Assembly (NCBI GenBank): GCA_028571685.1
Contig: CM053146.1
Span: 108,847,431-108,911,430 of the forward strand
DNA length: 64,000 nucleotides
DNA from: Heterohyrax brucei
Lineage: Eukaryota; Chordata; Mammalia; Hyracoidea; Procaviidae
Direction: 5' to 3'
Made by a program: the position numbers and the translations under genes. Of the stretch, positions 34,310 through 46,239 are shown one piece after another; position 1 is the first letter of the stretch, and each line of letters begins with the position of its first letter. Under the pieces are notes generated by a model, which saw only the letters and a program-made list of their open reading frames with translations, was not told the DNA's origin and searched no databases.

Positions 34310-35267
34310 ATGGGACCCAAAAAGCAACAGACAATTGTGGCATACAAGCATTCACTCATGGCTTCAGAAGGCTCCCAAACAAAGCAGCCAAGGAGTTTTC
34401 CAGATGAAGAAACTTTTATGGAAGCATCAGGAAATGAATACAAATTGATTATATACAGAGCCCTTCTAGACCTTATACAAAATGCAGCAGAACAAAGCGA
34501 AAAATTAAGCAAGTTGTTCGAACTGATGGAACACCAGTACTCTGAAATTCAACAGATCAAGAAGAAAATCAAAGACATAGAAACTTCCATGCAAAGCCAA
34601 GAAAACAGAATGGAACAAATGGAAAAAAGAATTTCTGACTTGGAAGACAGAGCTACTGACGCCAGCGTCTATGAGCAGAAATCAGAAAAAAGAAACAAGA
34701 AAAATGAAGAAACATTAAGAAGCATGTGGGACTCTATTAAGAGGAACAACCTTCAATTAATTGGAGTCCCTGAACAGGGTGACACATCTGAGAACACAGA
34801 GAGTATCGTTGCTGAGCTGCTGAAAGAAAACTTCCCAGAAATCATGAAGGAAGAGAATATAGACATCTCAGATGCATATCGTACGCCACCCAATATAGAT
34901 CTCAAAAGAAAGACTCCAAGACATAATAATCAAGCTTAAGAAAATGAAACATAAGCAGCAACTGTTAAAGGCAGCAAGACTCAAGGCAAAGCTAACATTC
35001 AGAGGGAAACCCTGCAGGCTCTCATCAGATTTCTCAGCAGAAACCGTGCTGGCACGGAGACAGTGACATGACACATTCAAAGTCTTGAAGGAAAAGAACT
35101 TCCAACCAAGAATTACATATCCTGCAAAACTGTCTTTCAAAAACGAAAATGAAATTAAGACATTCCCAGATAAACAGAAACTCAGAGACTTTGTAAAAAC
35201 CAAACCCAAACTACAAGAAATACTGAAAGAAGTTCTTGGCTTTGGCTTAGAAGAACAAAACCACTAA
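34310..35267 (+). pseudogene. L1 ORF1, two disabling changes
   Basis: The ATG follows ctatatactcac and opens a 209-codon frame (MGPKKQQTIVAY...). The N-terminus is short and polar; the coiled coil lies at about residues 60-130 (KIKDIETSMQSQENRMEQME), followed by the RRM region (LIGVPEQGDTSENTESIVAE) . Near 34925 two bases are missing relative to the older copy (after ccaagacat), which ends the frame at 34939. In the restored frame there is a tga at 35064-35066 where the older copy has tgg. The remaining C-terminus (35085-35267) ends in the normal place with EEQNH. ORF1p would coat L1 RNA and act as a nucleic acid chaperone. Confidence 0.9.
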
Positions 35268-35689
35268 CTTTATATTTTAGAACGACACACTACTCAATAC
35301 TCTACTCATTTAGGGAAGGCTCCAAAGTAAACCACAGCTTTGATATGGAAAGAAGCAATCCAGTGATCATCATGAAAACTGTGGTGTCATCATAATAAAA
35401 AGAGGGATGTACTACAGTTGTTACAGTCCTTCCAGATGGAGAGGAAGATGACAAGACTGGTAATAATTAAAATTGGGTTTATAAATAGTTTATTAAGGGG
35501 GTTCATAGGGGCAGCTGTAAAGCACAACAAAGATGTATCATACCATTTCAAGAAATCTAACACACGAGTCTCAACAACTATAAAACCAGCTCTGAAAAAG
35601 GTGAAAAATCAACTCACAAAAAAGAGTGTCCCAGAACAGACTAATAAGAACAACAGAGAAAACATCAACATAAAAATAAACATATCACA
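35268..35689 (+). other. Long L1 inter-ORF spacer
   Basis: 420 bases with no shared frame between ORF1 and ORF2. One acgagtctcaacaactataa block is present; the older L1 has two copies of it (about 2125 and 2290). It could hold a ribosome landing region for ORF2, which is inference. Confidence 0.7.
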
Positions 35690-38600
35690 ATGGCAGCAGT
35701 GAACACATACCTATCAATAATTACATTGAATGTGAATGGACTGAATGCTCCAGTGAAGAGACACCAAGTGTCATCTTGGATCAAAAGACATGACCCATCC
35801 ATATGTTGTCTACAAGAAACTCACTTGAGACCTAAAGACAGGAACAAACTGAAAATTAAAGGATGGAAGAATACATATCAAGCTAACAATGAACAAAGAA
35901 GAGCAGAGGTGGCAATTCTAATCTCAGACAAAATCAATTTTAATGTCAAATCCACCATCGTGGACAAAGATGGTCACTATTTATTGCTGAAAGGTTCAGT
36001 ACACAAGCAAGACTTAACTATATTAAATATTTATGCACCTAATGCCAGAGCACCTAAATATGTTGAAGAAACACTAACTACGCTCAAAAGAGAGTTAGAT
36101 GACTCCACAATAATAGTGGGAGACTTTAACACTCCACTCTCATTACTAGACAGATCATCTAGAAAAAAGCTCAGTAAAGATACAGAAGACCTCATTGACA
36201 CAATTAACCAACTAAACCTCATTGATATATACAGAACTTTCCACCCATCAGCAGACAACTACGCCTTCTTCTCCAGTGCACATGGAACATTCTCCAGAAT
36301 TGACCACATGATGGGCCATAATGCAATGTTCAACAATAATCCATACCATTGAATTACTGCAAAGCATCTTCTCAGATCATAAAGCCATAAAAGTTGAAAG
36401 CAATAGCAGAAAAAAACAGAGATAGAAAGTGGAACTCTTGGAAACTGAACAACATCTTGCTCAAGAAAACATGGGTTATAGAGGAAATCAAGGATGAATT
36501 AAAGAAATTCATGGATTCCAATGAGAATGAAAACACTTCCTACCAGAACCTATGGGATACAGCCAAAGCAGTACTCAGAGGTCTGTTTATCTCCATAAAT
36601 GCACACATCTGGAAGGAAGAAAGAAACCAAATCAAGGAACCAACTCTACAACTTGAACAAGTAGAAAGAGAACAACAGAGGAGCCCCTCGGGCACCAGAA
36701 GAAAGGAGATCATAAAGATTAGAGCAGAGCTAAATGAATTAGAGAATAGAAAAACAATTGAAAAGACCGAAAGCTGGTTTTTTGAAAAGATCAACAAAGT
36801 TGATAAACCACTGGCTAAACTTACTAAAGAAAAGCAGGAAAGGAAACAAATAACCCAATTAGAAATGAGAGGGGAGTTGTCACCACAGATGCAACAGAAA
36901 TCAAAAATATCGTAACAGAATACTATGAAAGACTGTACTCTACCAAATTTGAAAACCTAGGGGAAATGGACCAATTCCTTGACTCATACGACCTACCCAA
37001 ATTATCACAACATGAGGCAGAACAACTTAATAAACCCATCACAAAGGAAGAGATTGAAAAGGTCATCAAAACACTGCCAACCAAAAAAAGTCCAGGCCCA
37101 GATGGCTTCACGGCAGAATTCTACCAAGCATTTAGAGAAGAGTTATCCCCAATACTACTGAGACTATTTCACAGTATAGAAAGAGGTGGAGTACTCCCAA
37201 ACTCATTCTGTGAAGCCAGCATAACCCTGATACCTAAGCCAGGGAAAGATCCAACAAAGACAGAGAACTACAGAGTGATATCACTCATGAACCTAGATGC
37301 AAAAATCTTCAACAAAATTCTTTCCAACAGAATACAACAACATATCAAGAAAATAATCCATCATGACCAAGTGGGATTTGTACCAGGGATGCAAGGCTGG
37401 TTCAACATCAGGAAAACAGTTAATGTGATAAACCACATGAATAACACAAAAGACAAGAATCACCTGATTTTGTCCATTGATGCAGAAAAGGCATTTGATA
37501 AAGTCCAACACCTATTCATGCTAAAAACTCTTAGCAAAATGGGCATAGACGGCAAATTCCTAAACACAATAAGGACCATTTATACAAAGCCAGTTGCCCA
37601 CATCATCCTGAATGGAGAGAGACTGAAAGACTTTCCCTTGAGATCAGGAACTAGACAAGGATGCCCATGTGCTAGAAGTTCTAGCCAGAGCAATTAGACA
37701 AGATGAAGAAATAAAGGGCATCTGCATTGGCAAAGAGGAAGTTAAAATCTCCCTGTTCACAGATCATATGATTGTATATGCAGAGAACCCCAAGGAATCT
37801 ATAAGTAAGCTACTCAAACTGATAGAAGAGTTCAGCAAAGTCTCAGGATACAAGATAAACATAAGTAAATCAGTAGGATTCCTTTATACCAACAACGAGA
37901 CTGTTAAGGAGGAAATTATCAAATCAATACCATTTACAATAGCCCCTAAGAAGATAAAGTACCTAGGAATTAATCTAACCAGAGAAACAACAGACCTTTA
38001 CAAAGACAACTACAAGCCCTTACTACAAGAAACTAAAAGAGACTTAGATAAATGGGAAAACCTACCCTGCTCATGGATAGGAAGACTTAACATTGTGAAA
38101 ATGTCTATTTTACCCAAAGCAATTTATTTATATAATACAATCCCAATACAAGTCCCAGCATCATTTTTTAATGAGATGGAGAAACAAATCACCAATTTTG
38201 TTTGGAAAAGGAAGAAGCCCCCGATAAGTAAGGTACTACTAAAGAAGAAGAACACACTGGGAGGCCTCTCATTACCCAACCTTAGAACATACTACACTGC
38301 CACAGTGGTCAAAACAGCCTGGTACTGGTACAAGAACAGACAGATGGATCAATGGAACAGAACTGAGACCCCAGAGATGACGCCATCTGCCTATGAACAG
38401 TTGATATTCAACAAAGGCCCTAAGACATTAAGCTGGAGTAAAAACAGTCTCTTCAACAAATGGTGCTGGCAAAATTGGTTATCCATCTGCAATTAACTGA
38501 ATCAAGATCCATATCTTACACCTTATACAAAAACCAACTCCAACTGGATAAGAGACCTAAATATCAAACCTAAAACGATAAAGCTCATCCAAGAAAAGGT

Positions 38601-39482
38601 AGGAACAACAATGGAAGTTTTAATACACAATGAGGACAGACTCCAAAATCTGTCAAAGAAACCTCAATCAACAGAAGAGAAAGTAAATAAATGGGAACTA
38701 TTAAGAATCAAACACTTTTGCTCATCCAAAGACTTTATTAATAGAATTAAAAGAACACCCACAGAATGGGAAAAAATATTTGGCAACTCTATGTCAGATC
38801 GACGCCTGATCTCCATAATCTATAAGATACTACAAAATATCAATAAGAAGAAGATAAACCATCCAATTAAGCGATGGGCAAAGGAGATGGACAGACACTT
38901 CACTAAAGAGGAGATCCAGGCAGCAAAAAACACATGCAGACATGTTCACAATTTTTAGTTATTAAAGAAATTCAAATCAAGGCAACAATGAGATACCATC
39001 TCATCCCAACAAGATTGGCCATGATCCAGAAAACACAAAACAACAAATGCTGGAGAGGCTGTGAAGAAAGTGGAACCCTCCTACACTGTTGGTGGGATTG
39101 CAAAATGGTCTAGCCTCTTTGGAAGGCAATCTGGCGCTTCCTTAAAAAAATGGATATCGATATACCATTTGACCCAGTAATTCCACTACTTGGAATATAT
39201 CCTACAGATTCAAGGCCTTTCACACCAACGGACACATGCACCAGAATGTTTACCGCAGCACAGTCCATGATAGCAAAAAGATGGAATCAACCCAGATGCC
39301 CCACAATAGAAGAATGGATAGGTAAACTATGGTACATATACTCAATGGAGCACTACGCAATGATAAAGAATAACGATGATTCCAGGAAACATCTCCTAAC
39401 CTGGTTTCAAATGGAAGACATTATGTTGAGTGAAAGTAGTCAGCAACAAAGGGACAAATACTGTATGAGACCTCTACGATAA
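35690..39482 (+). pseudogene. L1 ORF2 (endonuclease-RT), multiple breaks
   Basis: Domains in order. Endonuclease 35690 to about 36390: LNVNGLNA, CCLQETH, GDFNTP, RIDHMMGH, then FSDH in another frame. RT 36966-37800: [46 protein letters not shown] (motif A) and RSGTRQGCP (motif B). Catalytic motif C reads FTDH instead of FADD at about 37759. The C-terminal cysteine-rich CWRGC...HCWWDC lies near 39048-39105, and the last piece (39150-39482) ends at the normal stop. Breaks: frameshift near 36350; frameshift near 36870; a deletion of about 23 bases after ggatgccc at 37669; a stop at 38494-38496; and a shift near 38950. Catalytically dead even without the shifts. Confidence 0.93.
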
Positions 39483-40513
39483 GATCTCAAAAACAGACTT
39501 GTATATAGAAGAAAAGACGCTTTGACAGCTGCAAGGGTAGGGAGGGAGGGAGGGTAATGGGGGGAGGGTTTAGTTTAGATAGTTACTAGAAATCTAGTTG
39601 GGAGAAAGCGGTGATAGCACACATTAGAAACAAGAACAACATTAAGTGGTCTTCAGCATAACTTGAGTACTCCTTCCATCTTAACTCAATACTGCAAGGA
39701 TATAGTAGCTGGGGCAGGGGGCAGGGGACCATGCTCTTAGGTGAATTCCAGGCCAACTGGCACAACTAGCGTTTTGCTAAGAGAGCTCTCTGCACCCCAC
39801 ATTGGTGAGTGGCATCTAGAGTCTTAAAAGCTGCCAAGCTGCCATCTGAGGACACAGCAAATGGTCCCAACTCAGCAGGAACGGATGCTTACCGAGGACC
39901 AAAATTGACATGCAGTAACGACAACCGAGAAGACAGAGAGACCCACAAGAGTGGCTGCCTACATCGACTTAGGACCAGAAGAACTGATGGTGCCCGGCCA
40001 CCACCAGTGATAACCGCGATGGAGCTCACTAAGTTGAGTCTCACTGGCAACACAAGAATAAAAAGAGGTGCATCATGAGATCTCCACTAAAAGACCTCAA
40101 TTGATGGTCCAGCGGTCTTGGGGTTCCTCTGAGAGCATGGGCCCCGGCCCTGATGCTGCCCTTTCCCATAAGTTATAACAAAGGTCCACTCTTTGGACAG
40201 GAGTGGATTGGACTTGGCAATGCAGAGTGACCATATATTGGAAGCACTTTGTGGTTTTATACATCTACAGGCTATCATCTTGCTGACCTCTGCCTGGAGG
40301 AAGGGGAGTGGACAGAGAGGAGGGGAAAGGAGGTTGTTGAGAGGATGAGACATGTATGGAGCAGAGAGGAATAGTGTGCAGTCACCGGACAGGGAGAGCA
40401 GTGGAAGCTGCATATAGGTGGGCATGGAAATTTATATGTGAATGTACATTTTCACTCAGTTATGTTAAATAAAAATAAAAAATAATAATAAAAAACAAAA
40501 TGAAAAAAAAAAA
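39483..40513 (+). repeat. L1 3' UTR and A-rich tail
   Basis: Conserved order shared with the copies at 6286, 18749 and 57430: gtatatagaagaaaagacgc, G-run tract, ctggggcagggggcagggga, gtgagtggcatctagagtct, tgatggtccagcggtcttgg, atgtgaatgtacattttcac, then an A-rich tail with several aataaa-like strings. Confidence 0.92.
39534..39568 (+). other. G-quadruplex-type tract in L1 3' UTR
   Basis: Five runs of GGG with 1-2 base spacers (gggtagggagggagggaggg), then a GGGGGG and another GGG run. Runs this close meet the usual four-run quadruplex pattern. The tract is kept, in part, in the other L1 3' UTR copies. Confidence 0.8.
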
Positions 40514-40527
40514 AAGAAACAGAATTC
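40514..40527 (+). repeat. Right target-site duplication of the full-length L1
   Basis: AAGAAACAGAATTC, identical to 33295-33308; the unoccupied site would read straight on into catgagcgcag. Confidence 0.95.
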
Positions 40528-42300
40528 CATGAGCGCAGAGAGAATAGAGGAGACAGGGTCTGGAGCGGTTCCTGGAGTGGGAAAGACATAAACTAAATCT
40601 AAAAGACCCTATGGTCAAAGCTGAACTTTATCCAATAGATATTCTCCATGATTCTCTCTCTCATTTCATAGCTCACCTAGAATCATCTTCCCTCGCTTCA
40701 GTTTATTTCTCATTTCTGTTTCCTCTCTACAATATCATTCATTCTCATGGATTCAGTTACTATTTCTCACGCCAGCTCCTAATTCTGAGTCTCCAGCATC
40801 TCTGTATCTCTTTACCACGGCTTTGAATTCCCTCATGTCTCCTGCTTTGATTAATGCCCTTCTCTCCCATCTGTTGTTAGCTGCCGTCAGCTTGCCCGCC
40901 CTCCCCCCCCACCTCGTGATGACACCATGCACAATGGGACTGGAGTGTTGTGACCCACAGGGTTTTCACTAGCTGATTTGTCCCTGACCTAGTTGTGACT
41001 GAATCTTCTCTATCCATCCAGGCTCAGCTAAACACCGTCTCTAGGAAACTTTTTCTCGCACCCCTTGCCCCCAGTTGGAAGCCTCATGTCACTTCCTTGA
41101 AGTCCCACAGCACCTGTTCTTCTTCTACCGTGAACAACCCTCATGACGTGCCATAACCCTGAACTACATTCTTTACCACCATGCTTGCTTCTTGAGAACT
41201 AGCTAACCAGCAAAAGAGGTGGGCTACCCATGGGTTTGTCTGTAGTCTGTGACCCCATCCACCTAGCCACAGCTGTTTGGGCCATGGATCGAGTCAGTCT
41301 CTGCTTGGGAAAAGCCAATTTTCTCCTCTAGAAATCAGAATTGGGACCTGGAGAAGCAAATCCGTTTCTGTTGGTGCTTGAATCACAACACTATTTAGAG
41401 GGGTCTGAGTCAGAATGTGCTTGACAACAGTGGGTTTGGTTTTTGTTTGTGTGGGCTTTTGTTCTCATATTGGGGGTGAATCAGGAAAAGCCAGTCCATG
41501 AGAATGATTGGTGAAGCAGTTGGGCACAGCAAAATAGGAAGCCTGGAAGCAGGGAAAGGGAAGGTGCCTGTGCTTCTCCCGTCCCTCCATATCTAGTCTC
41601 AGTCCTCAGGAGGTTTGTGTGTATTTCCAGCGCTCCACTTCTCCATTTATATGAAATTCCCTCTTTGCACTTCAGCAGTTGGAGTAAGTTTCTGTTACTG
41701 ACCCTGAAGATGCCTAAAATCCTCCACCTCAGAGGCACAGTCTGTAGGGGACTCTCATCACTTTTGCCCGCAGGCCCACCTGCTCGAGTACCCAGTGTTT
41801 ATCCGGCACACAGTAAACGTACATTAAAAAGAAAGAAGGAAAAGTAGATCCAAAACCAACACAAGGAAAAAAGACTTTTTTTTCAGCCTAAGTGAAAACA
41901 GACCTAATGGAAGACTTTGCTTCCATTTCTCATAATAATTTAAATCAGGTTGCTTAGAAACCATCTTCCTTAAAATGGTACATTTATAAAAAATGGTGTT
42001 TTTATAAGCAGCTATGGATTTCTCAGCCAGGTTTTATAACCTCATGTAAGCCCATATGTCTTTTTTCCAGGCTGAATTCCAACTGGCTTGCAGAGGAGTA
42101 TGCACACTGGAAAGAAATATCGGGAGCATTAAGGGTCAGGCCAATAGAGGGAGAGGGTTTTAGTGGAAGAGTAATATCAAAAGGATGTTTAAAATATAAA
42201 CGATCTTGATTTCAGTGCTATGTGCATACTTTCTTGCAAAGAAATCCATTGAGTGATATCGGCAAGGACTCTCACGCCCGTAACTGGATGATGTTTCCTT
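40528..42300. other. 1.8 kb mostly unrecognised, with two SINE/RTE scraps
   Basis: Two pieces are identified: about 40874-40985 (-), an RTE/AfroSINE tail starting tgttgttagctgccgtcagc; and about 41394-41462 (+), an AfroSINE tail with gtctgagtcagaatgtgctt. The rest shows no family match and no supported exon. Confidence 0.5.
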
Positions 42301-42307
42301 CAAGTCA

Positions 42308-42526
42308 CATGGAACCCAAACCAAACTAAACCCATTGCTGACAGGTCAATTCCAACTCATAGAGACCCTGCAAGACAGGGTAGAGCTGTCACATAGGGAT
42401 TCCAAGGCTGTGGTCTTTACAGAAGCAAAATGCCGTATCTTTCTCTCTTGGAGCAGCTGGTGATTTTCAACGGCCAATATTTTGGTTAGGAGCTGAGTGC
42501 TTAGCCACCGTGCCACCATGGGTCCT
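42308..42526 (-). mobile_element. AfroSINE (long form)
   Basis: aaactaaacccattgctgac, cagggtagagctgtcacata, gctgtggtctttacagaagc and ttagccaccgtgccaccatg in antisense order. Confidence 0.83.
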
Positions 42527-42664
42527 TTCAAGTCATGTGAAGAAGTGTTCAAAGAAGGAGAAGGTTTGCTTCATTGTTTAAATTTCATATAAAAATTGCA
42601 ACTTCTGAAACAAGATACATTCTTGGAAATGAAATTTTTTTTTTTTTACTTTTTCATTTAAAGC

Positions 42665-42870
42665 AAATTTGGTATTGCATTATAGACCATGAAATTCTCA
42701 AATATATATCACAGTAATCATGACTATTTAGTGTAATACTAAACACATATAGCAATGTCTATATAGTGATGTGTGTATAGTTGTATATGTTAATATATGT
42801 TATTGTTTAGTGTAACAGTCATGATTATTGTGATATAAAATTGAGAATTTCTATAATACGATACTAAATT
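42665..42870. repeat. 205-bp palindromic (hairpin) repeat
   Basis: Left arm 42665-42746 (ggtattgcattatagacc, gaaattctcaaatatatatc, acagtaatcatgact) and right arm 42801-42870 are inverted copies of each other with about 80% identity; the right arm in reverse complement reads agtatcgtattatag, aaattctcaattttatatc, acaataatcatgact. The loop is about 55 AT-rich bases. The layout resembles a MITE-like fold-back element; the family is unknown. Confidence 0.65.
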
Positions 42871-42987
42871 GAATTAATTAAAAGAATAACAAAGATGTTG
42901 CATCTCTTAGACTGTATCTATTTTCTGTCAGCTTGTCATAGGCCAAGAGCTAGTTGCCTGGACAGAATAAAGGGACACTGTGTGTTT

Positions 42988-44096
42988 CAAAGTCAGGAAA
43001 GGCATACATCAAGGTCATATTCTTCCACCATTCTTATTCAACCAGGATACTAAGCAAATAATCCAAGATGCTGAGCTCTATAAAGAAGAACACAGCAGCT
43101 TCAGGATTTGAAGAAAAGTCACCAACAACCTGCGATATGCAGATGACACAATCTTGTTGCTGAAAGCAAAGAGGACTTGAAGAACTTGCTGATGAAGATC
43201 AAAGATTACAGCCTTCAGTATGGATTTCACTTCGACATAAACAATATAAAAATCCCCACAACTAGACCAATAAGCAACATCATAATAAATGGTTTAAGGA
43301 TTGAGGTTGTCAAGGATTTCATTTTACTTGGATCCACAACCAATACCCATGGCAGCAGCAGTCCAAAAAAATCAAAGGATATATTCCATTGGGCAACTCT
43401 GCTGCAAAAGGCTTCTTTAGAGTTAAAGCAAAGAAAGATGTCACTTGATGGACTTATGTGCACCTGATCCCCCCAAAATACAACAGCAACAAACAAACAA
43501 ACAAACTCACTGCCTCAATTCTGACTGCTAGCAAGCCTACAGGACAGAGTAGGCTGTCCCACAGGGTTTTCATGGAGTGGCTGATAGATTTGTGTTGCTG
43601 ACCTTTGTGGTTAGCAGCTGAGCTCTTAACCACTACACCACCAGGGCTCCCTGCTTGACCCAAGACATGACGTTTTCAGTCACCTTGTATGCATGTGAAA
43701 GCTGGAGGGTGAATAAAGCAGACCGAGGAAGAACTGGTGCCTTTGAACTATGGTGTTGGTGAACAACGTGACTGTACCGTGGATTGCCAGAAGAATGGAC
43801 AAACCCGTCTTGGAAGAAGTACAGCCAGAGCGCTCGTTAGAAGCAAGGGTAGCAAGACTTCATCTCACATACTCTGCACAAGACCAGGAGAAGGATATCA
43901 TGCTTGGTGAAGCAGAAGGCCAGGGGAAAAGAGAATGAACTTCAGTGGGGTTGACTGACACCGTGGCTGCAGTGACGCACTGAAGCCTAACAACAGTTGA
44001 GAGAACCGTGCAGGGTCAGGCAGCGCTCCCTTCTGCTGTGCGTGTGGGCTCTAGGAGTTGGAATGGAGCCCACCCTGCCTAACGACCACCACAACG
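42988..44096 (+). mobile_element. RTE (BovB-like) LINE, interrupted by AfroSINE
   Basis: Starts tcaaagtcaggaaaggcata and runs through the RT core (NLRYADDTILL, near 43130-43160), the thumb (LQYGFHFDINNIKIPTTRPI at 43177-43467) and, after the SINE at 43480-43653, the C-terminal part (tgtatgcatgtgaaagctgg, aagaagtacagccagagcgc, aaggatatcatgcttggtga) to the tail at about 44096. Stops and shifts throughout; the endonuclease half is missing. Confidence 0.85.
43480..43653 (-). mobile_element. AfroSINE (short form) inside RTE
   Basis: actgcctcaattctgactgc, acaggacagagtaggctgtc, tgtggttagcagctgagctc and cactacaccaccagggctcc. RTE sequence continues directly on either side (gatcccccc / gacccaagacatgacg). 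Confidence 0.85.
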
Positions 44097-44196
44097 TCAA
44101 CACACTGTGTCTTACTCAGGTCTTCGGATCTTTTGTATGAAATCCAAATGATTGAGCATCCCTTCTCTTGTCTTTATACCCCTCCTCAAGTGACTT

Positions 44197-44400
44197 CAGG
44201 GGAACTCTGGTGGCACAGTAGCTAAGCACCTGATTACTAACCAGAAGGTTGGCAGTTCAAATCCACTATCTGTTACAAGGAAGGAAGATAGGACTGTCTG
44301 CTTGGCTAAAGACGACAGCCTTGGAAACCCTCTGTGGCGATTTTACCCTGTCTGTAGGATTGTGATGAGTGGGACTCAACTCTATAGCAGTCTGTTCGGT
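44197..44400 (+). mobile_element. AfroSINE (long form)
   Basis: ggggaactctggtggcacag, aggttggcagttcaaatcca, ataggactgtctgcttggct and gtgatgagtgggactcaact. Confidence 0.83.
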
Positions 44401-45446
44401 ATTATTTATTACTATATAATTTATGATGCTTATCAGTTTTACTGACCATTTCCTACAACAGGGCTGCCTTAACTCAAAGAGGGAATATTTTCCATGTCAA
44501 TTTTTGGTACCCTGAGGGCAAAAAGTATCTCTCATTGCATTGTTTCTGTATAATGGCAGGACAGAGGCAGAGAGCGGAAGGGAAGGCAAGCCATCTCAAA
44601 ACATTCTAAATCAGGGAACTCAAAAAGTCAAGTAGGCAGTACTCAATTGGAATAATCAGCAGAACAGTCCATCTAATGTTGAAGTGCCAGCAGGTAACCG
44701 AGGCCATATCTTGATTACGTCCCTGTTTAAATGCACTCATGACATAATATTCTACTGCAACTGAAGAGCCCCTGGCATCTTCTAGATCTGTTTCTTCTGA
44801 AGATTCTTGTTCAGTCATTTTCCCTGGGGTGAAGATGGCTGGACAGTATCTCTTTGGAAATAAATGTGAATTTCAATAAGACCATAAAAGTGTGCACTGG
44901 ATGAGCTCAGCTGTGCTCAAGTTTGTCAGTTAAATAATTTAGAAAACTTCTTCTTTCTGCTTGAAACCTCCCTAATTGTGTGACAACACTGGACATGTCA
45001 GAGAAGCTGACAGGCAACATTCTTATTTGTTTATCACTGGTCCTCGTGTTCAGCCAAGGTGCCTTTGGCCTTTCATGTCATCATGGCTTTGTGTGTGCTG
45101 TGAAAGTGAGGAATAAGACCACGTGCAAGACAGAGCTGCACCAGGCAGAGCTATACCCTAGCCCAAGAATTGCCTTAGCCAGAGGTGCTCAGGACATCCC
45201 TTCTCAGCACTACCATGCCTCACTCTGGCAGCCAAAAATGGCACAACTGGGCCCTGGAGAGGGACAGGAACTCTTCATGGCCCAGTGACCCAGGAGAACT
45301 TTCAGGAGCTATTTTTCATCCTGTCCCAGAACTCCCAGGCCAGCCTGTCGGAGAAATGCCTTCAGAACAGCTGTTGTCTTTTTTAACATGGCACTGGCTA
45401 CTTTGCAGGGTTCAGGGTCTTACAACACACGGCTCCTTTTGTCATA
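44401..45446. other. 1 kb unrecognised, with one signal-peptide-like frame
   Basis: No repeat match. A + frame at 44980-45288 (102 codons) opens with a stretch that looks like a secretion signal (ILICLSLVLVFSQGAFG) followed by a few cysteines, but the rest has no domain pattern and it lacks splice or regulatory support. Not called as a gene. Confidence 0.4.
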
Positions 45447-45658
45447 TAAGGAGGCCTGGTGACACAGTTTTTAAGCGCTGCTAACGGAAAGATGGTGGTT
45501 CGAGCCTACCAGTTGCCCTGTGGGAAAAAGATGTGTCAGTCCACCTCTGGTGCAGAGTGTAGCCTTGACAATCCTGTAAGGCAGTTCTACTCTGTCTCAT
45601 GGGGTCACTGGGAGTCAGAATCAACTCGATGGCAAAGGGATTTTTATTTTCATGTAAG
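45447..45658 (+). mobile_element. AfroSINE (long form)
   Basis: aggaggcctggtgacacagt, agatggtggttcgagcctac (B-box-like ggttcgagcc), gtgtagccttgacaatcctg and cactgggagtcagaatcaac. Confidence 0.85.
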
Positions 45659-45674
45659 GTCTCTGGGCTGTACA

Positions 45675-45862
45675 AATAGCTTGCCCTTGACCACTAACCT
45701 AAAATTTAAAAGTACCCAGAGGCTCTGTGGCAGAAGGCTGCTGATCTGTTTCTATAAAGATTACAGCCAAGAAAACCCCATGGAGCAATGACAGCAAGGG
45801 GCTACTGTGAGTCAGAATCAGTGTGACAGCAACGGGGTTGGGCTTTTTTATTTTGGTTTGTT
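45675..45862 (+). mobile_element. AfroSINE (long form), 5' decayed
   Basis: gtggcagaaggctgctgatc, ttctataaagattacagcca, ctactgtgagtcagaatcag and a T-rich end. Lies in tandem with the preceding copy. Confidence 0.78.
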
Positions 45863-46011
45863 TATTCAGAGTACTTTACCATTAGCAGCTGTACCCAGAT
45901 ATAGAAAGTATGGTATACCCTACTGAATTCCTTTGTAGATATACTGTACTATCCCAGATTAAAGCCATTCTTTCCCAGTGGACAGTGAATTGGGAAACAA
46001 CCTTCAGTGAG

Positions 46012-46212
46012 ACCATCGTTGTGCGTGATGGGATGGATTCTGACTCACAGCAACCCTAAGGCAGAGTAAAATTCCCCTATAGGGTTTCCTAGACTGTAAT
46101 CTTTTCAGGAGTAGATCTCCCGCTCTTTTCTCCCATGGAGCTGCTAGTGGGTTTGAACCGCCAACCTTTTGGTGAGCACCCAAACACTTAGCCAGTATGC
46201 CAACAGGGCTGA
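46012..46212 (-). mobile_element. AfroSINE (long form)
   Basis: gatggattctgactcacagc, tagactgtaatcttttcagg, gtttgaaccgccaacctttt and ttagccagtatgccaacagg. Opposite orientation to the two SINEs 150 bases upstream. Confidence 0.85.
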
Positions 46213-46239
46213 TTAGAGGGGTGTGTAATTTTAGAGGAG

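Larger units (their letters stand above)
33309..40513 (+). mobile_element. Full-length 7.2 kb L1 (LINE-1)
   Basis: Complete structure between exact 14-bp duplications: 5' UTR 33309-34309 with a YY1-type site 10 bases from the start; ORF1 34310-35267; a 420-bp inter-ORF spacer (human L1 has about 60); ORF2 35690-39482; 3' UTR 39483-40460 with a G-run tract; A-rich tail to 40513. The full length, exact duplication and light decay mark a comparatively recent insertion. It is the youngest large element in the window. Both proteins are broken, so it is not active. Confidence 0.96.
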
